This document shows positions 33,701 to 42,702 of a stretch of DNA of 60,985 nucleotides, piece after piece. The stretch is from the NCBI GenBank assembly GCA_002423545.1, contig DIWP01000044.1:21298-82282 (forward strand). Reading direction: 5' to 3'. How positions within the stretch are numbered: position 1 is the first letter of the stretch; the number at the start of each line of letters is the position of its first letter. Below the pieces are notes generated by a model. It saw only the letters and a list, made by a program, of their open reading frames with translations, was not told the origin of the DNA and did not search any database. Source of the stretch: Thermoleophilia bacterium UBA6103 (GTDB lineage Bacteria > Actinomycetota > Thermoleophilia > UBA2241). The position numbers and the translations under genes were made by a program.

Positions 33701-34981
33701 ATGAAGTTGTCGGCCGCCAAGCATGGAGTCGGAGCGGCCGTCCGCAGGCTTGGCCGCTCGCGTCTGGTCCTCTTCCTCGCCGTCATGGGTCCGGGGATCA
33801 TCGCCGCCAACGCCGGCAACGATGCCGGCGGCGTCACCACGTGGTCGATCATCGGCTCCAAGTACGGGTACAGCCTCACGTGGCTGCTGATCGTGATCAC
33901 ACCGATGCTCTTCGTGGCCCAGGAGATGAACGCCCGCATCGGCATCGTCACCGGGAAAGGCCTGGCGGCTCTGATCCGCGAGCGCTTCAGCCTCAAGGTC
34001 ACGGCCCTTGCGATGCTGGCGACCATGATCGCCAACTTCGGCACCACGCTCTCGGAGTTCGCCGGGGTCGCCGCCGCCTCCCAGCTCCTGCACGTGCCGA
34101 CCTGGGTCGGCGTCCCGGCCGTCGCCGTCGGCCTCTGGTTCCTGGTGACCAAGGGCTCGTACCGCAAGGTCGAACGCGTCTTCCTGGCACTGAGCCTGAT
34201 CTACGGCACGTACATCGTCTCGGGGCTGATGGCCGGCCCCGACTGGGGTGCGGCCGCCCGCGGGGCGGTCCCTTCACTGGAGATCACGGAGACGTGGCTG
34301 ATCGTGGTCATGGCCGCGATCGGCACCACCATCACGCCCTGGGGGCAGTTCTTCATCCAGGCGGCGGTCGTGGACAAGCGCATCTCGATCCACGACCTGT
34401 CACTGAACCGTCGCGAAGTCATGATCGGCGCCTTCCTCACCACGCTGGTCGACTTCTTCATCGTCGTCGCCTGCGCCGAGACGCTGTTCCGCAAGGGGAT
34501 CGTCGTCGAGACCGCCGCGGAGGCTGCGCAGGCGCTGGAGCCGCTCCTGGGGGCCGGCGCCAAGTACCTGTTCGCCGTCGGCCTGCTCAACGTGTGCATC
34601 CTGGCCGGCGCGATCCTGCCGCTGGCCACCGCCTACGTGGTCTGCGAGGCCTTCGGCTTCGAGGCCGGGCTGGACCACTCGTTCTCCGAGGCACCGGTCT
34701 TCAACGGCATCCTGACCGGCTTCATCATCCTGCCGGCCGTCATCACGCTGATCCCCAGCTTGCCGCTCGTCGACATCATCGTGCTCACCCAGACCGTCAA
34801 CGGCGTGCTGCTGCCGGTCATCCTCATCTTCGTGCTGAAGATCGTGAACCAGCCCGAGGTCATGGGCGAGCACGTGAACTCACGCCTCTTCAACGTCGCG
34901 GCCTGGACCTTCGCGATCGTCCTGATCGTCCTGAGCGTGGTCCTGGTCGTGACCAGCCTGCCGCTGCCGTTCCTCGATTGA
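33701..34981 (+). CDS. Nramp-related magnesium transporter (NRMT-type)
   Basis: 426 residues, about 11 membrane helices, Nramp fold. The canonical DPGN motif of helix 1 is replaced by N40-D-A-G-G (MGPGIIAANAGNDAGG), and the helix 6 MPH motif by TPW (GTTITPWGQFF). Loss of the Met that selects soft transition metals is the feature reported for Nramp-related Mg2+ transporters. M-box control and the MgtE-N/CBS partner agree with Mg2+ rather than Mn2+ or Fe2+. The ribosome site GAGGGTG overlaps the upstream stop region. Confidence 0.9.
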   Translation: MKLSAAKHGVGAAVRRLGRSRLVLFLAVMGPGIIAANAGNDAGGVTTWSIIGSKYGYSLTWLLIVITPMLFVAQEMNARIGIVTGKGLAALIRERFSLKVTALAMLATMIANFGTTLSEFAGVAAASQLLHVPTWVGVPAVAVGLWFLVTKGSYRKVERVFLALSLIYGTYIVSGLMAGPDWGAAARGAVPSLEITETWLIVVMAAIGTTITPWGQFFIQAAVVDKRISIHDLSLNRREVMIGAFLTTLVDFFIVVACAETLFRKGIVVETAAEAAQALEPLLGAGAKYLFAVGLLNVCILAGAILPLATAYVVCEAFGFEAGLDHSFSEAPVFNGILTGFIILPAVITLIPSLPLVDIIVLTQTVNGVLLPVILIFVLKIVNQPEVMGEHVNSRLFNVAAWTFAIVLIVLSVVLVVTSLPLPFLD

Positions 34982-35069
34982 GGCCTGCAGACACCCTGCC
35001 GGCCCCCGCGCCCTCCCGCCGACCGCGGCGCCGCCGGATCGCCCACGGCTGGCATCGTCGTACCTGTGG

Positions 35070-35075
35070 TAGCAT
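35070..35075 (+). promoter_or_regulatory. Putative -10 (TAGCAT) for the fluoride-riboswitch leader
   Basis: Seven nt after this hexamer the transcript would begin near 35082, directly at the first stem of the riboswitch. No clear -35. Confidence 0.4.
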
Positions 35076-35084
35076 CCCGCGATC

Positions 35085-35133
35085 GGGGATGGAGTCCCCC
35101 GTTGAGCGCCCCACCTGGGCTGATGGCTCCTAC
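35085..35133 (+). promoter_or_regulatory. Fluoride riboswitch (crcB motif)
   Basis: Stem 1 GGGG (35085-35088)/CCCC (35096-35099) with loop ATGGAGT. Stem 2 GCCC (35108-35111)/GGGC (35117-35120). Then the conserved TGATGGCTCCTAC (35121-35133). The loop GGAG (35091-35094) is exactly complementary to CTCC (35127-35130), the expected pseudoknot. It precedes a cation:proton antiporter gene, a class of gene known to sit behind fluoride riboswitches. Confidence 0.92.
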
Positions 35134-35183
35134 GGCGCGTCTCCGCGACGCCCTCAGGACCAGCGTAGAGGAGGGACTCCGTC

Positions 35184-36449
35184 ATGCAGCAGCTCTTCGC
35201 CGTCGCCGCCCTCTGGCTCGGCCTCGCCGTCGTCTCGGCCGTCATCGCCTACCACCTCCGCATCGCCGTCGCCCTGGTCGAGATCTGCGTCGGCGTCGTC
35301 GTGGCCGCCGTCGCGACGCACTACGGCTGGTTCGACGCGCTCGGCTCCCAGGAGGAGTGGCTGCGCTTCCTCGCGTCCACCGGCGCCGTGCTGCTCACCT
35401 TCCTGGCCGGCGCCGAGCTGGACCCGCTGGTGGTGCGCACCAAGCTGACCGAGATCTCGGTGGTCGGGCTCATCGGCTTCATGGCGCCCTTCCTCGGCTG
35501 CGCCGCCCTCGCCTACTGGGGTCTGGGCTGGGATCTCCGGGCGAGCCTGCTGGCCGGGGTGGCGCTCTCGACCACGTCGATGGCCGTGGTCTACGCGGTG
35601 ATGCTCGAGACCGGCTTCAATCGCACCGAGTTCGGCAAGGGCATCCTCGGCGCCTGCTTCGTCAACGATCTCGGCACGGTCATCGCGCTCGGTCTGCTGT
35701 TCTCGCCGTTCACGTACCGCACGGCGGTGTTCATAGTCGGCACGGCAGCGGTCCTGATCGCGCTGCCGTACGTGATCCGCCGGCTCACCCACGTCTACGG
35801 CCACCGCACAGCCGCCATACGCACCAAGCTGGTGATGGTCGTGCTGCTGGGCCTCGGCGCACTGGCCTTCTGGTCCGGCAGCGAGGCGGTACTGCCTGCC
35901 TACATCGCAGGCATGGCACTCGCCGGGAGTGCGGCGCAGGACCACCACTGGATCCGCAGGCTGCGCACACTGACCGTCGGCTTCCTGACGCCGTTCTACT
36001 TCCTGCGTGCCGGCATGCTGGTGAGCATCGGCGCCATCGTCGCGGCGCCGCTGGTGCTGCTCCTGCTGTTCGCCGGCAAGGTCGGCGCCAAGATCTTCGG
36101 CCTCTACCCCTTCATCGCCCGCTTCCGCAGAGATCGCAAGGAGCGCTGGTACTACACCCTCATGATGTCGACCGGCCTGACCTTCGGTACCATCTCGGCC
36201 CTCTACGGGCTCACCAACGGCATCGTCTCGGCGGAGCAGTACTCGTACCTGGTGATCGTGGTGATCGGCACCGCGGTGATCCCGACGCTGATCGCCAGCC
36301 TGGCCTTCGTGCCGCGCCATCTGCTGCCCGAACGCGAGGCTCCGACCATGGCACTGCCGGAGGAGGCGCCGGAGCAGGTCCTGACCGCCGTGCACGAGGA
36401 GCTGGACCTGGAGATCGAGGAGGCGGAAGAGGCCGGCGAAGAGGGATAA
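35184..36449 (+). CDS. CPA2-type monovalent cation:proton antiporter under fluoride control
   Basis: 421 residues with about 12 hydrophobic segments. LLTFLAGAELDPLVVRTKL and ALSTTSMAVVYAVMLETGFN with FVNDLGTVIALGLLFS match the KefB/NapA-like CPA2 exchanger fold, including the ND ion-binding pair in helix 5. The C-terminal 30 residues are highly acidic. AGAGGAGGGACTCCGTC precedes the ATG. The fluoride riboswitch 50 nt upstream implies induction by fluoride, so it probably exports fluoride-associated protons or relieves cytoplasmic acidification; the transported ion is not shown by sequence. Confidence 0.9.
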   Translation: MQQLFAVAALWLGLAVVSAVIAYHLRIAVALVEICVGVVVAAVATHYGWFDALGSQEEWLRFLASTGAVLLTFLAGAELDPLVVRTKLTEISVVGLIGFMAPFLGCAALAYWGLGWDLRASLLAGVALSTTSMAVVYAVMLETGFNRTEFGKGILGACFVNDLGTVIALGLLFSPFTYRTAVFIVGTAAVLIALPYVIRRLTHVYGHRTAAIRTKLVMVVLLGLGALAFWSGSEAVLPAYIAGMALAGSAAQDHHWIRRLRTLTVGFLTPFYFLRAGMLVSIGAIVAAPLVLLLLFAGKVGAKIFGLYPFIARFRRDRKERWYYTLMMSTGLTFGTISALYGLTNGIVSAEQYSYLVIVVIGTAVIPTLIASLAFVPRHLLPEREAPTMALPEEAPEQVLTAVHEELDLEIEEAEEAGEEG

Positions 36450-36520
36450 GGGTCAAGCGGAGCGGGGCGGCGGCCCTTGCGGCGGCCTCTCCGCCCGATC
36501 CGACGCACTGCGACGCGCCG

Positions 36521-36667
36521 TCAATGCTCTTCTTCGGCGATCTGTTCGCCGATGAGCTGCAGGTCGAGCCCCCCGCACTTCGGGCACGCCAAGGGCTCGT
36601 CCTCGATGTCCAGCTCGACTTCCTCGAACCGGGCACCGCAGTCCTCGCACTGGTAGATCCTGTCCAC
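36521..36667 (-). CDS. Small zinc-ribbon protein
   Basis: 48 residues from GTG 36667, preceded by GGAGGGCGCC. Two CxxC knuckles (CEDC and CPKC) around an acidic middle form a rubredoxin-like/FmdB-like zinc ribbon; the tail is EQIAEEEH. Function unknown. Convergent with the antiporter gene and upstream of CYTH-CHAD on the same strand. Confidence 0.75.
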   Translation of the reverse strand: MDRIYQCEDCGARFEEVELDIEDEPLACPKCGGLDLQLIGEQIAEEEH

Positions 36668-36828
36668 GGCGCCCTCCTTTCCCCACGTGCTTTCTACCCG
36701 CATGACGCGCGGCACAAATGTCGGCCGGCACGGCCGGCCTCGGCCGGGCCGGCGAGTGTCGTCCGATGGGCATGTGTCGACAGCCCGGCAGGACGCGACG
36801 GCTTGGCGGAGCGCGGCGGCCCTGCGGG

Positions 36829-38805
36829 TCAGAGTTTGCCGAGCAGCGAGAGCAGCGTGTGGCGGTAGCGTGGTGCGCGGACGGGGTCCCATGCCTGTGG
36901 GAACGTCCGCACCAGACGGGCCAGCTCCATCTGCTTGTAGGCCATGTAGTTGGCCACGCCGGGGGCGACGATCAGGTCGGTGCCCTGCTCGGCGCGGGCG
37001 CGCTTGCCGGCCGCCCGGCCCCATCCCTCGCCGGAGAGGAAGTCGCGCAGGATACCACTGGTGACGACCGCGTCCTGCAGATCGCCGAGGTGGTCCTGCA
37101 GACCCTTGACGGTGTGGATCACCAGCTTGCCGCCCGGCCCCAGCACCTCGGTGAAGAACTCGAGCGTGTAGCGCAGGTACTTGCCGGCGATACGGAGCTG
37201 GTGCAGGCGCGTCAACGGGACCTCGGGACCGGTGACCCACTCGTCGTAGGCCAGCACGTTGGCCAGCTCCGTCAACACCACCGGCGGCAGCGCGATGTTG
37301 ATCCGGCGGCCGCGCGGCGAACCGTCAACCGAGAAGTCGGGTACGGCGCCGGCGCCGCGCTTCTCGAGGAACTCGCCGAAGCCGTCGACGAAGCTGCGGA
37401 AGTCGCCACCGTCGAGCCACTCGATCATGCGCTCGCGGCGCTGCTCGCGCTCGATCCGCCAGGCGTCGAACAGCGGCTCCAGCTCGTCGCGGCGGTCCGC
37501 GGGCAGCTCGTCCAGATAGTGCTCGGCTTTCTCGTGGAAGACGTCGAGGTCGCGCACGGCGCCGAGCAGCCGGCCGGTGCGCCGCAGGCTCTTGAGATGA
37601 GGACGGTAGGCCTTCTCGTCGATGTACGGTCCGAAGACGGTCAGCGCGGCGCGCATGCGCCGTGTCGCCACCCGCATGTCGTGCAGCTCCTCGTAGTCGA
37701 CGCCGGCCCGCGTACCGTCCTCATGGGCCAGCATCCGCTGGAAGTGGAAGAGGACCGTCTTGCGAGCCGCCTCGGACATGAGGTCGTCGGGCTCGATGCC
37801 GGGCGTCTTGCGGCGACGCTTCGAGTCTTCAGTGGCCGGCCTCTCTTCCGGGACTTCGGCGTCGGCCGCGGCCGGCTCATCGGCGGCCGCGCTCGGCTCG
37901 TTGGCGCCCACAGCCGACTCGGCAGCGCCGGGCGGCTCATCGGCGCCCGCGACTCGCGTCTCAGGTCCGGCCGAGGCGGGCCCGCCGGCGGCCGCCAGCA
38001 GCGCCTGAGCGCGGGCGAATTTGGACTGGGTCTCGGGCGTCAGCTGCCAGTGATCGCTCAGATGACGGCTCAACGCTTGCAGATCGTCGTCGGTGGCCTG
38101 CGGCCGCAGCTCGGCCTCGATCTCGTGGTAGCGGTGCGTGCCGGCGGCCGTCTCGACGGTCACGGTGTCCAGACTGACCTCGGCGACCAGCCGGTCGCCG
38201 TCGAAGGCATCGCGGGCGATGCGTCGCTGGGCCAGCGTGACGACCGTCTGCAGCGGCCGGCCGCCGGTCATCGCCGCCAGCCGGCGCCGCAACGGTCCCG
38301 GCGGCAGCGCCTTGACGACCAGGCCGCCCGACCGCAGGTCGACCGGCACCACGGCATCTGACGGCGACTCGGCCTGCCGAACGTCTGACGTGGCGGCCGG
38401 ATCGTCGGCGGCCAGATCGAGCTCGAGCTCCTCACGGCGAAGCGCCGCGTCGACATGAGCCGTGCCGCTCGGGGCGGGCGCGTCGAGACCTTCCCCGGCG
38501 GTCCCCGTGGCCGAAGCGCCCCGATCCGAGTCCTTCGTCGACGCTGCCTGCTTCGGAGAGCCCCGCTTCGATGCCGCCCTGTGCGATGCCGCCTGCTTGA
38601 GGGTCACGGTGACCATGTCGTCCCAGTCGCGTCGCCGCAGCGTGTACCCGGCGGCAGCCACGGCCCCGTCCTCGGTGTCGAGGTAGGCATCGCGCAGTCG
38701 GCGCTCGACGCCGGCCATGAGGCGGTAGCCGGCCAGATCATCGGCGATCGCCAGGCTCTCATACGTCTCCTCGTCGGGGACGCCGAACTTGACCTCGACT
38801 TCCAT
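36829..38805 (-). CDS. CYTH-CHAD domain protein (polyphosphate-associated)
   Basis: 658 residues. The N-terminal CYTH/triphosphate-tunnel domain begins MEVEVKFGV with the ExExK signature and is interrupted by a Ser/Ala-rich insert (about 72-135). The C-terminal CHAD helical domain (about 345-655) includes HDMRVATRRMRAAL and LHQLRIAGKYLRYTLEFF, with the conserved His/Arg/Lys residues that bind polyphosphate. Between them is an acidic Ala/Glu/Pro linker (280-335). Lies 76 bp from a SixA-like phosphatase gene and next to ppk on the same strand, so binding or cleavage of polyphosphate is likely. Confidence 0.92.
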   Translation of the reverse strand: MEVEVKFGVPDEETYESLAIADDLAGYRLMAGVERRLRDAYLDTEDGAVAAAGYTLRRRDWDDMVTVTLKQAASHRAASKRGSPKQAASTKDSDRGASATGTAGEGLDAPAPSGTAHVDAALRREELELDLAADDPAATSDVRQAESPSDAVVPVDLRSGGLVVKALPPGPLRRRLAAMTGGRPLQTVVTLAQRRIARDAFDGDRLVAEVSLDTVTVETAAGTHRYHEIEAELRPQATDDDLQALSRHLSDHWQLTPETQSKFARAQALLAAAGGPASAGPETRVAGADEPPGAAESAVGANEPSAAADEPAAADAEVPEERPATEDSKRRRKTPGIEPDDLMSEAARKTVLFHFQRMLAHEDGTRAGVDYEELHDMRVATRRMRAALTVFGPYIDEKAYRPHLKSLRRTGRLLGAVRDLDVFHEKAEHYLDELPADRRDELEPLFDAWRIEREQRRERMIEWLDGGDFRSFVDGFGEFLEKRGAGAVPDFSVDGSPRGRRINIALPPVVLTELANVLAYDEWVTGPEVPLTRLHQLRIAGKYLRYTLEFFTEVLGPGGKLVIHTVKGLQDHLGDLQDAVVTSGILRDFLSGEGWGRAAGKRARAEQGTDLIVAPGVANYMAYKQMELARLVRTFPQAWDPVRAPRYRHTLLSLLGKL

Positions 38806-38881
38806 TGTTCTCGCTTCCTCTCTCGCGGACGCCCGGACGCCCCAGGGCCAGACCGGATCCCGTGAGCCCGACGTACGTCAG

Positions 38882-39361
38882 TCAGCAGGCCAGGGCCGCC
38901 GACGGTATCAACCAGACCAGATGGCCGCGCCGCACCGAGTGACCGGGCAGATCCACTCGCGCCAGAGCGCCCTTCTTCATCACGATACGGCTGCCGCCGG
39001 TGAGCCCGCTGATGATCTCGCTGAAGTCGGGCTCGTGCCCGACGAAGAGGATCGCCGCCGCGTGGTCGTTCTCGCGCACCAGCTCCTCCAGGGTGTCGAG
39101 GTCGAGTCCGGCCGCCAGACGCTCGTCGTGCAGCAGGCGACCACGCAGGTCGAGGCGTTCGGCGACGATGTCCGCGGTCTGCGCGGCACGCACCAGCGGG
39201 CTGGTGATGATGACCGTCGGGTCGAGAGTCATGCGCCGCAGGCTGTCGGCCTCGGCCCGCACGAGCTCGACGCCCTCTTCCGTGAGCGGTCGCTGAGCGT
39301 CGTCGCCACCCCACTCGTCGCGCGCGACCACGCGGCCGTGGCGGAGGAAGTACAGACGCAT
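38882..39361 (-). CDS. SixA-like histidine phosphatase
   Basis: 159 residues, short branch of the histidine phosphatase superfamily. The catalytic motif is YFLRHGRVV (phosphorylated His in RHG); the second His is in FVGHEPDFSEII. SixA proteins remove phosphate from phosphohistidine. Located 15 bp after the ppk stop and upstream of CYTH-CHAD, hence likely one operon ppk-sixA-CYTH/CHAD. Physiological substrate unknown. Confidence 0.9.
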   Translation of the reverse strand: MRLYFLRHGRVVARDEWGGDDAQRPLTEEGVELVRAEADSLRRMTLDPTVIITSPLVRAAQTADIVAERLDLRGRLLHDERLAAGLDLDTLEELVRENDHAAAILFVGHEPDFSEIISGLTGGSRIVMKKGALARVDLPGHSVRRGHLVWLIPSAALAC

Positions 39362-39376
39362 CTCAGGCCTCCTTGC

Positions 39377-41593
39377 TCAACCGCGGCTCTCTCGTTCGGC
39401 CGCGGCCTTCTCCTGGTGGTAGGCGATGAACCACTCCATCGCGTTCAACGGCTCTTCGCCCGATGCCGGACGCACACGCTCGTACGATCCATCGGCGTGC
39501 ATGCGGCGCGCCTTGACGTTGTCGCGCAGGTACGTGGCCAGGATCTCGTCGCGCAGCCGCCGCACGATACCCTGATCGACGACCGGGAAGATGATCTCGA
39601 CGCGCCGGTTGAGGTTGCGCGGCATCAGATCGGCACTGCCCACGTAGACCTCTTCGGCGCCGCCGTTGTTGAACCAGTAGATGCGGCTGTGCTCGAGAAA
39701 GCGTCCGACGATGCTGGTGACGGTGATGTTCTCGCTGACGCCGGGGATGCCGGGTCGCAGGCAGCAGATGCCGCGCACGAGCAGCTCGCACCTCACGCCG
39801 GCCTGCGAGGCCTCGTACAGCAGGCGGATGAACCGCTTGTCCACCAGCGCGTTCATCTTGAAGACGAGATGGCCGCTGCCGTCCCGCTTCTGATGCTCGA
39901 TCTCGCGCCGGATGAGCTCTTCCATGCCCGGCCGCAGCGTACGCGGGGCCACCATCAGCTTGCGATAGCTGTTGACGGTCGCGTAGCCGGTGAGGCTGTT
40001 GAACGCCTCGCTGGCATCGGCGCACATCTCCTCGTCACACGTCATATAGTCGAGGTCGGTGTACAGCTTGGCGGTGGTGGCGTTGTAGTTGCCGGTACCC
40101 ACATGCAGGTAGCGGCGGATGGAGTCGCCCTCCTTGCGCACCACCATCGCCACCTTGGAGTGCGTCTTGAGCCCGACGAGCCCGTAGACCACGTGCGCTC
40201 CCTCGGCCTCCAGCGCCTTGGCCCATTCGATGTTGGGCTCCTCGTCGAAACGCGCCTTGAGCTCCACGAGGACGGCGACCTCCTTGCCGTTGCGGGTCGC
40301 TTCCAGGAGGGCCTCGACGACCGGGGCGTGCCGGCCGACGCGGTAGAGCGTCGACTTGATGGCCAGGACGTTGGGGTCTGTGGCCGCCCGGCGGAAGAGG
40401 TCGAGCACCGGCAGGAACGACTCGTAGGGCCGGTGCAGCAGGACGTCACGCTGACGTATCACGGCGAACGGGCTGGCGCCGTCCTCGAACTCGACCGGCA
40501 CCGTCGGCACGAACGACGGGTCCTTGAGGTCGGGCCGGTCGACGGCCACCAGGTCCCAGAGACCGCTGGTGCCGAGCGGCGGATCGACCTCGATGAGGTC
40601 GGCGCGGTCCAGCTCCAGGTTCTTGACGAGGATGTCGCGGACGAACGGCGGCGTACCGGTGATGATCGAGCAGCGCACCGCCTGACCGAAGCGCCGCCGG
40701 CGCACGCCTTCCTCCATGGTCTCGAGCAGATCGTCGGCCTCCAGCTCCTGTATCTCCATCTCCGCGTCCCGTGTGATGCGGAACGGCCAGGAACCGATGA
40801 TCTCGTGACCCGGGAAGAGCCGGTCGAGATGGGCGGCGATGATCTCGTCGGTCCACACGAGGTAGTGGTGCGTCGGCCCGTCTTCACCAGCCGCGCCGCT
40901 CGGCGGGCCGACGCTGACGAAGCGGGACAGCGTGCTCGGGACCTTGACGCGGGCGAACGCGTTGTCGCCCTCCGGCTGCCGCGGGTCGTGGAGGAGCACG
41001 GCCAGATTGAGGCTCAGGTTCGAGATGAACGGGAACGGACGGCCGGGGTCGAAGGCCAGCGGCGTGAGCACGGGAAAGATGTGCTCGTCGAAGTCGACGG
41101 CCGCCACCGCGCGCTGGCGTTCATCGAGGTCGTCGTATGAGAGGACATGCACGCCGGCCGCCGCCAGCTCCTCGAAGAGCTCCTCGAGGCACCCGCGAGC
41201 CCGGCGCATCAGATCGAAGGCGCGCTCGCGGGCGGCGGCCAGCGTCTCGGCCGGCGTCATGCCGTCGGCCGAGCGCTCGGTGACGCCGGCCGCGACCTGC
41301 TGCATGAGCCCGGCGATGCGGACCATGAAGAACTCGGCCAGGTTGGAGCCGAGGATGGCGATGAACTTGACGCGCTCAAGCAGCGGGTTCTGCGGGTCCC
41401 CTGCCTCTTCGAGCACTCGAGCCTGGAACGCGAGCATGCTCAGCTCGCGGTTGATGAACAGGGCGGGGTCGCTGAGATCGACGACCGCCTGGTCGGATCC
41501 GGCGCCGGCGGGAGCCACGGCCTCGGACGCCACGACGGCCTCGGACGCCGTCTGCGGCTGCCTCGCCTCCGGCTCGCTCTGCATGTCACTCAC
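39377..41593 (-). CDS. ppk: Polyphosphate kinase 1
   Basis: Makes long-chain polyphosphate from ATP (reversible). 738 residues, usual length for PPK1 plus an N-terminal acidic extension. ALFINRELSMLAFQARVLEE, the phospho-His region GLKTHSKVAMVVR and HVGTGNYNATTAKLYTDLDY, and VGSADLMPRNLNRRVEIIFP are diagnostic. GTG start at 41593 with GAGGAGGGA upstream. A TAGGAT -10 lies about 100 nt before it. First gene of the polyphosphate module. Confidence 0.96.
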   Translation of the reverse strand: MSDMQSEPEARQPQTASEAVVASEAVAPAGAGSDQAVVDLSDPALFINRELSMLAFQARVLEEAGDPQNPLLERVKFIAILGSNLAEFFMVRIAGLMQQVAAGVTERSADGMTPAETLAAARERAFDLMRRARGCLEELFEELAAAGVHVLSYDDLDERQRAVAAVDFDEHIFPVLTPLAFDPGRPFPFISNLSLNLAVLLHDPRQPEGDNAFARVKVPSTLSRFVSVGPPSGAAGEDGPTHHYLVWTDEIIAAHLDRLFPGHEIIGSWPFRITRDAEMEIQELEADDLLETMEEGVRRRRFGQAVRCSIITGTPPFVRDILVKNLELDRADLIEVDPPLGTSGLWDLVAVDRPDLKDPSFVPTVPVEFEDGASPFAVIRQRDVLLHRPYESFLPVLDLFRRAATDPNVLAIKSTLYRVGRHAPVVEALLEATRNGKEVAVLVELKARFDEEPNIEWAKALEAEGAHVVYGLVGLKTHSKVAMVVRKEGDSIRRYLHVGTGNYNATTAKLYTDLDYMTCDEEMCADASEAFNSLTGYATVNSYRKLMVAPRTLRPGMEELIRREIEHQKRDGSGHLVFKMNALVDKRFIRLLYEASQAGVRCELLVRGICCLRPGIPGVSENITVTSIVGRFLEHSRIYWFNNGGAEEVYVGSADLMPRNLNRRVEIIFPVVDQGIVRRLRDEILATYLRDNVKARRMHADGSYERVRPASGEEPLNAMEWFIAYHQEKAAAERESRG

Positions 41594-41694
41594 GCTGACT
41601 CCCTCCTCGGCCCGGAACGGCGCCTCTCATGGGCGTCCCGCAGGCACGACCACCGACGCACGAGCAGCAGTCGGCGAACACATCACGATAGCCT

Positions 41695-41700
41695 ATCCTA
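41695..41700 (-). promoter_or_regulatory. Putative -10 (TAGGAT) for ppk
   Basis: On the minus strand, in the 167-bp gap between the CDF gene stop and the ppk start. No clear -35. Confidence 0.35.
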
Positions 41701-41760
41701 CGGCCCATTTGTTAAGGCGTGGCGCCGGCCGCTCCGCCCGGCCGGTTCGCCCGCGGGCCG

Positions 41761-42693
41761 CTACTCGACCCGCAGCGTGCCGTCGTGGCGCGTGAGCGGC
41801 TCCACATGCACCAGCACGTCGACGTTGGGCAGGCAGGCGCGGATGTCCGCAGCGATGTGGTGAGCGGCGTCGTGTGCCTCGCCGATCGACAAGTCGTCGG
41901 CCACCTGGACGTGCAGGTCGATGTACCGGTGGCTGCCGGCCCGCCGGGCGCGCAGCTTGTGATAGTCGACGATGACGGCGCCGCGGTGCTCGCCGACGCA
42001 CCGCTGCACCAGCTCCATCTCGTCGGCCGGCAACGCCTCGTCGAGCAGCACGCGAGTCGAGGCCATGATGAGCCTCACGGCGGTCACCAGGATGAGCAGC
42101 GCGATGGCGATGGCGAAGGCCGGATCGAGCCACGTCTGACCGGTGAGGCGGACCAGGATGAGGCCGACGACGACCCCGAGCGACGTGTAGACGTCGGTGC
42201 GCAGGTGGGCCGCGTCGGCCTCCAGCGCCGCCGACTCCGTGCGCCGTGCCGTCGGATAGAGGACGCCCTGCGAGACGAGCAGGTTCACCAGCGCCGAGAA
42301 GCCCATCACGCCGACCGCCAGCCACAGGTGATCGATGGTCACGCCGTCGATCAGCTTGCGGATGCCCTCATAGATGATCACGACCGCGGCGGCGAAGATG
42401 AGCAGCGCCTCGATGATGCCCGAGAGGTTCTCGATCTTGCTGTGTCCGTAAGGGTGGCGCTCATCGGGCGGGCGGGCGGCGGCCCGCACCGAGAAGAAAG
42501 CGATGAGCGCCGCCGCCAGGTCGGAGGCCGAGTGGGCCGCCTCCGAGAGGATGCTGATGGAGCCGGAAAGGAAGCCGACGATGAGCTTGAGCAGGACGAG
42601 CAGGCAGTTGGACGCTATCGAGAGCGCGGCGGCGCGCATCTTGGCGCGGTCGTCGCCGCCGGCCGCTGCAGCCCCGCGGGTGCCGTCCGGCAT
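41761..42693 (-). CDS. Cation diffusion facilitator (CDF) metal/proton antiporter
   Basis: 310 residues. Six membrane helices and a C-terminal cytoplasmic ferredoxin-like domain (about 215-305, with His-rich motif GEAHDAAHHIAADI). The transport site shows HxxxD in helix 2 (EAAHSASDLAAA) and HxxxD in helix 5 (DAAHLRTDVYTS), a pattern usually linked to zinc or zinc/cadmium selectivity. Exports divalent metal from the cytoplasm. The next gene, rdgB, is immediately upstream, so it may be the last gene of the rph-rdgB run. Confidence 0.9.
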   Translation of the reverse strand: MPDGTRGAAAAGGDDRAKMRAAALSIASNCLLVLLKLIVGFLSGSISILSEAAHSASDLAAALIAFFSVRAAARPPDERHPYGHSKIENLSGIIEALLIFAAAVVIIYEGIRKLIDGVTIDHLWLAVGVMGFSALVNLLVSQGVLYPTARRTESAALEADAAHLRTDVYTSLGVVVGLILVRLTGQTWLDPAFAIAIALLILVTAVRLIMASTRVLLDEALPADEMELVQRCVGEHRGAVIVDYHKLRARRAGSHRYIDLHVQVADDLSIGEAHDAAHHIAADIRACLPNVDVLVHVEPLTRHDGTLRVE

Positions 42694-42702
42694 CGGCGCT
42701 GC

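Noticed and set aside
33701..34981. Mn/Fe Nramp (MntH)
   Set aside because: DPGN and MPH metal-selective motifs are both replaced, and the M-box leader points to Mg2+.
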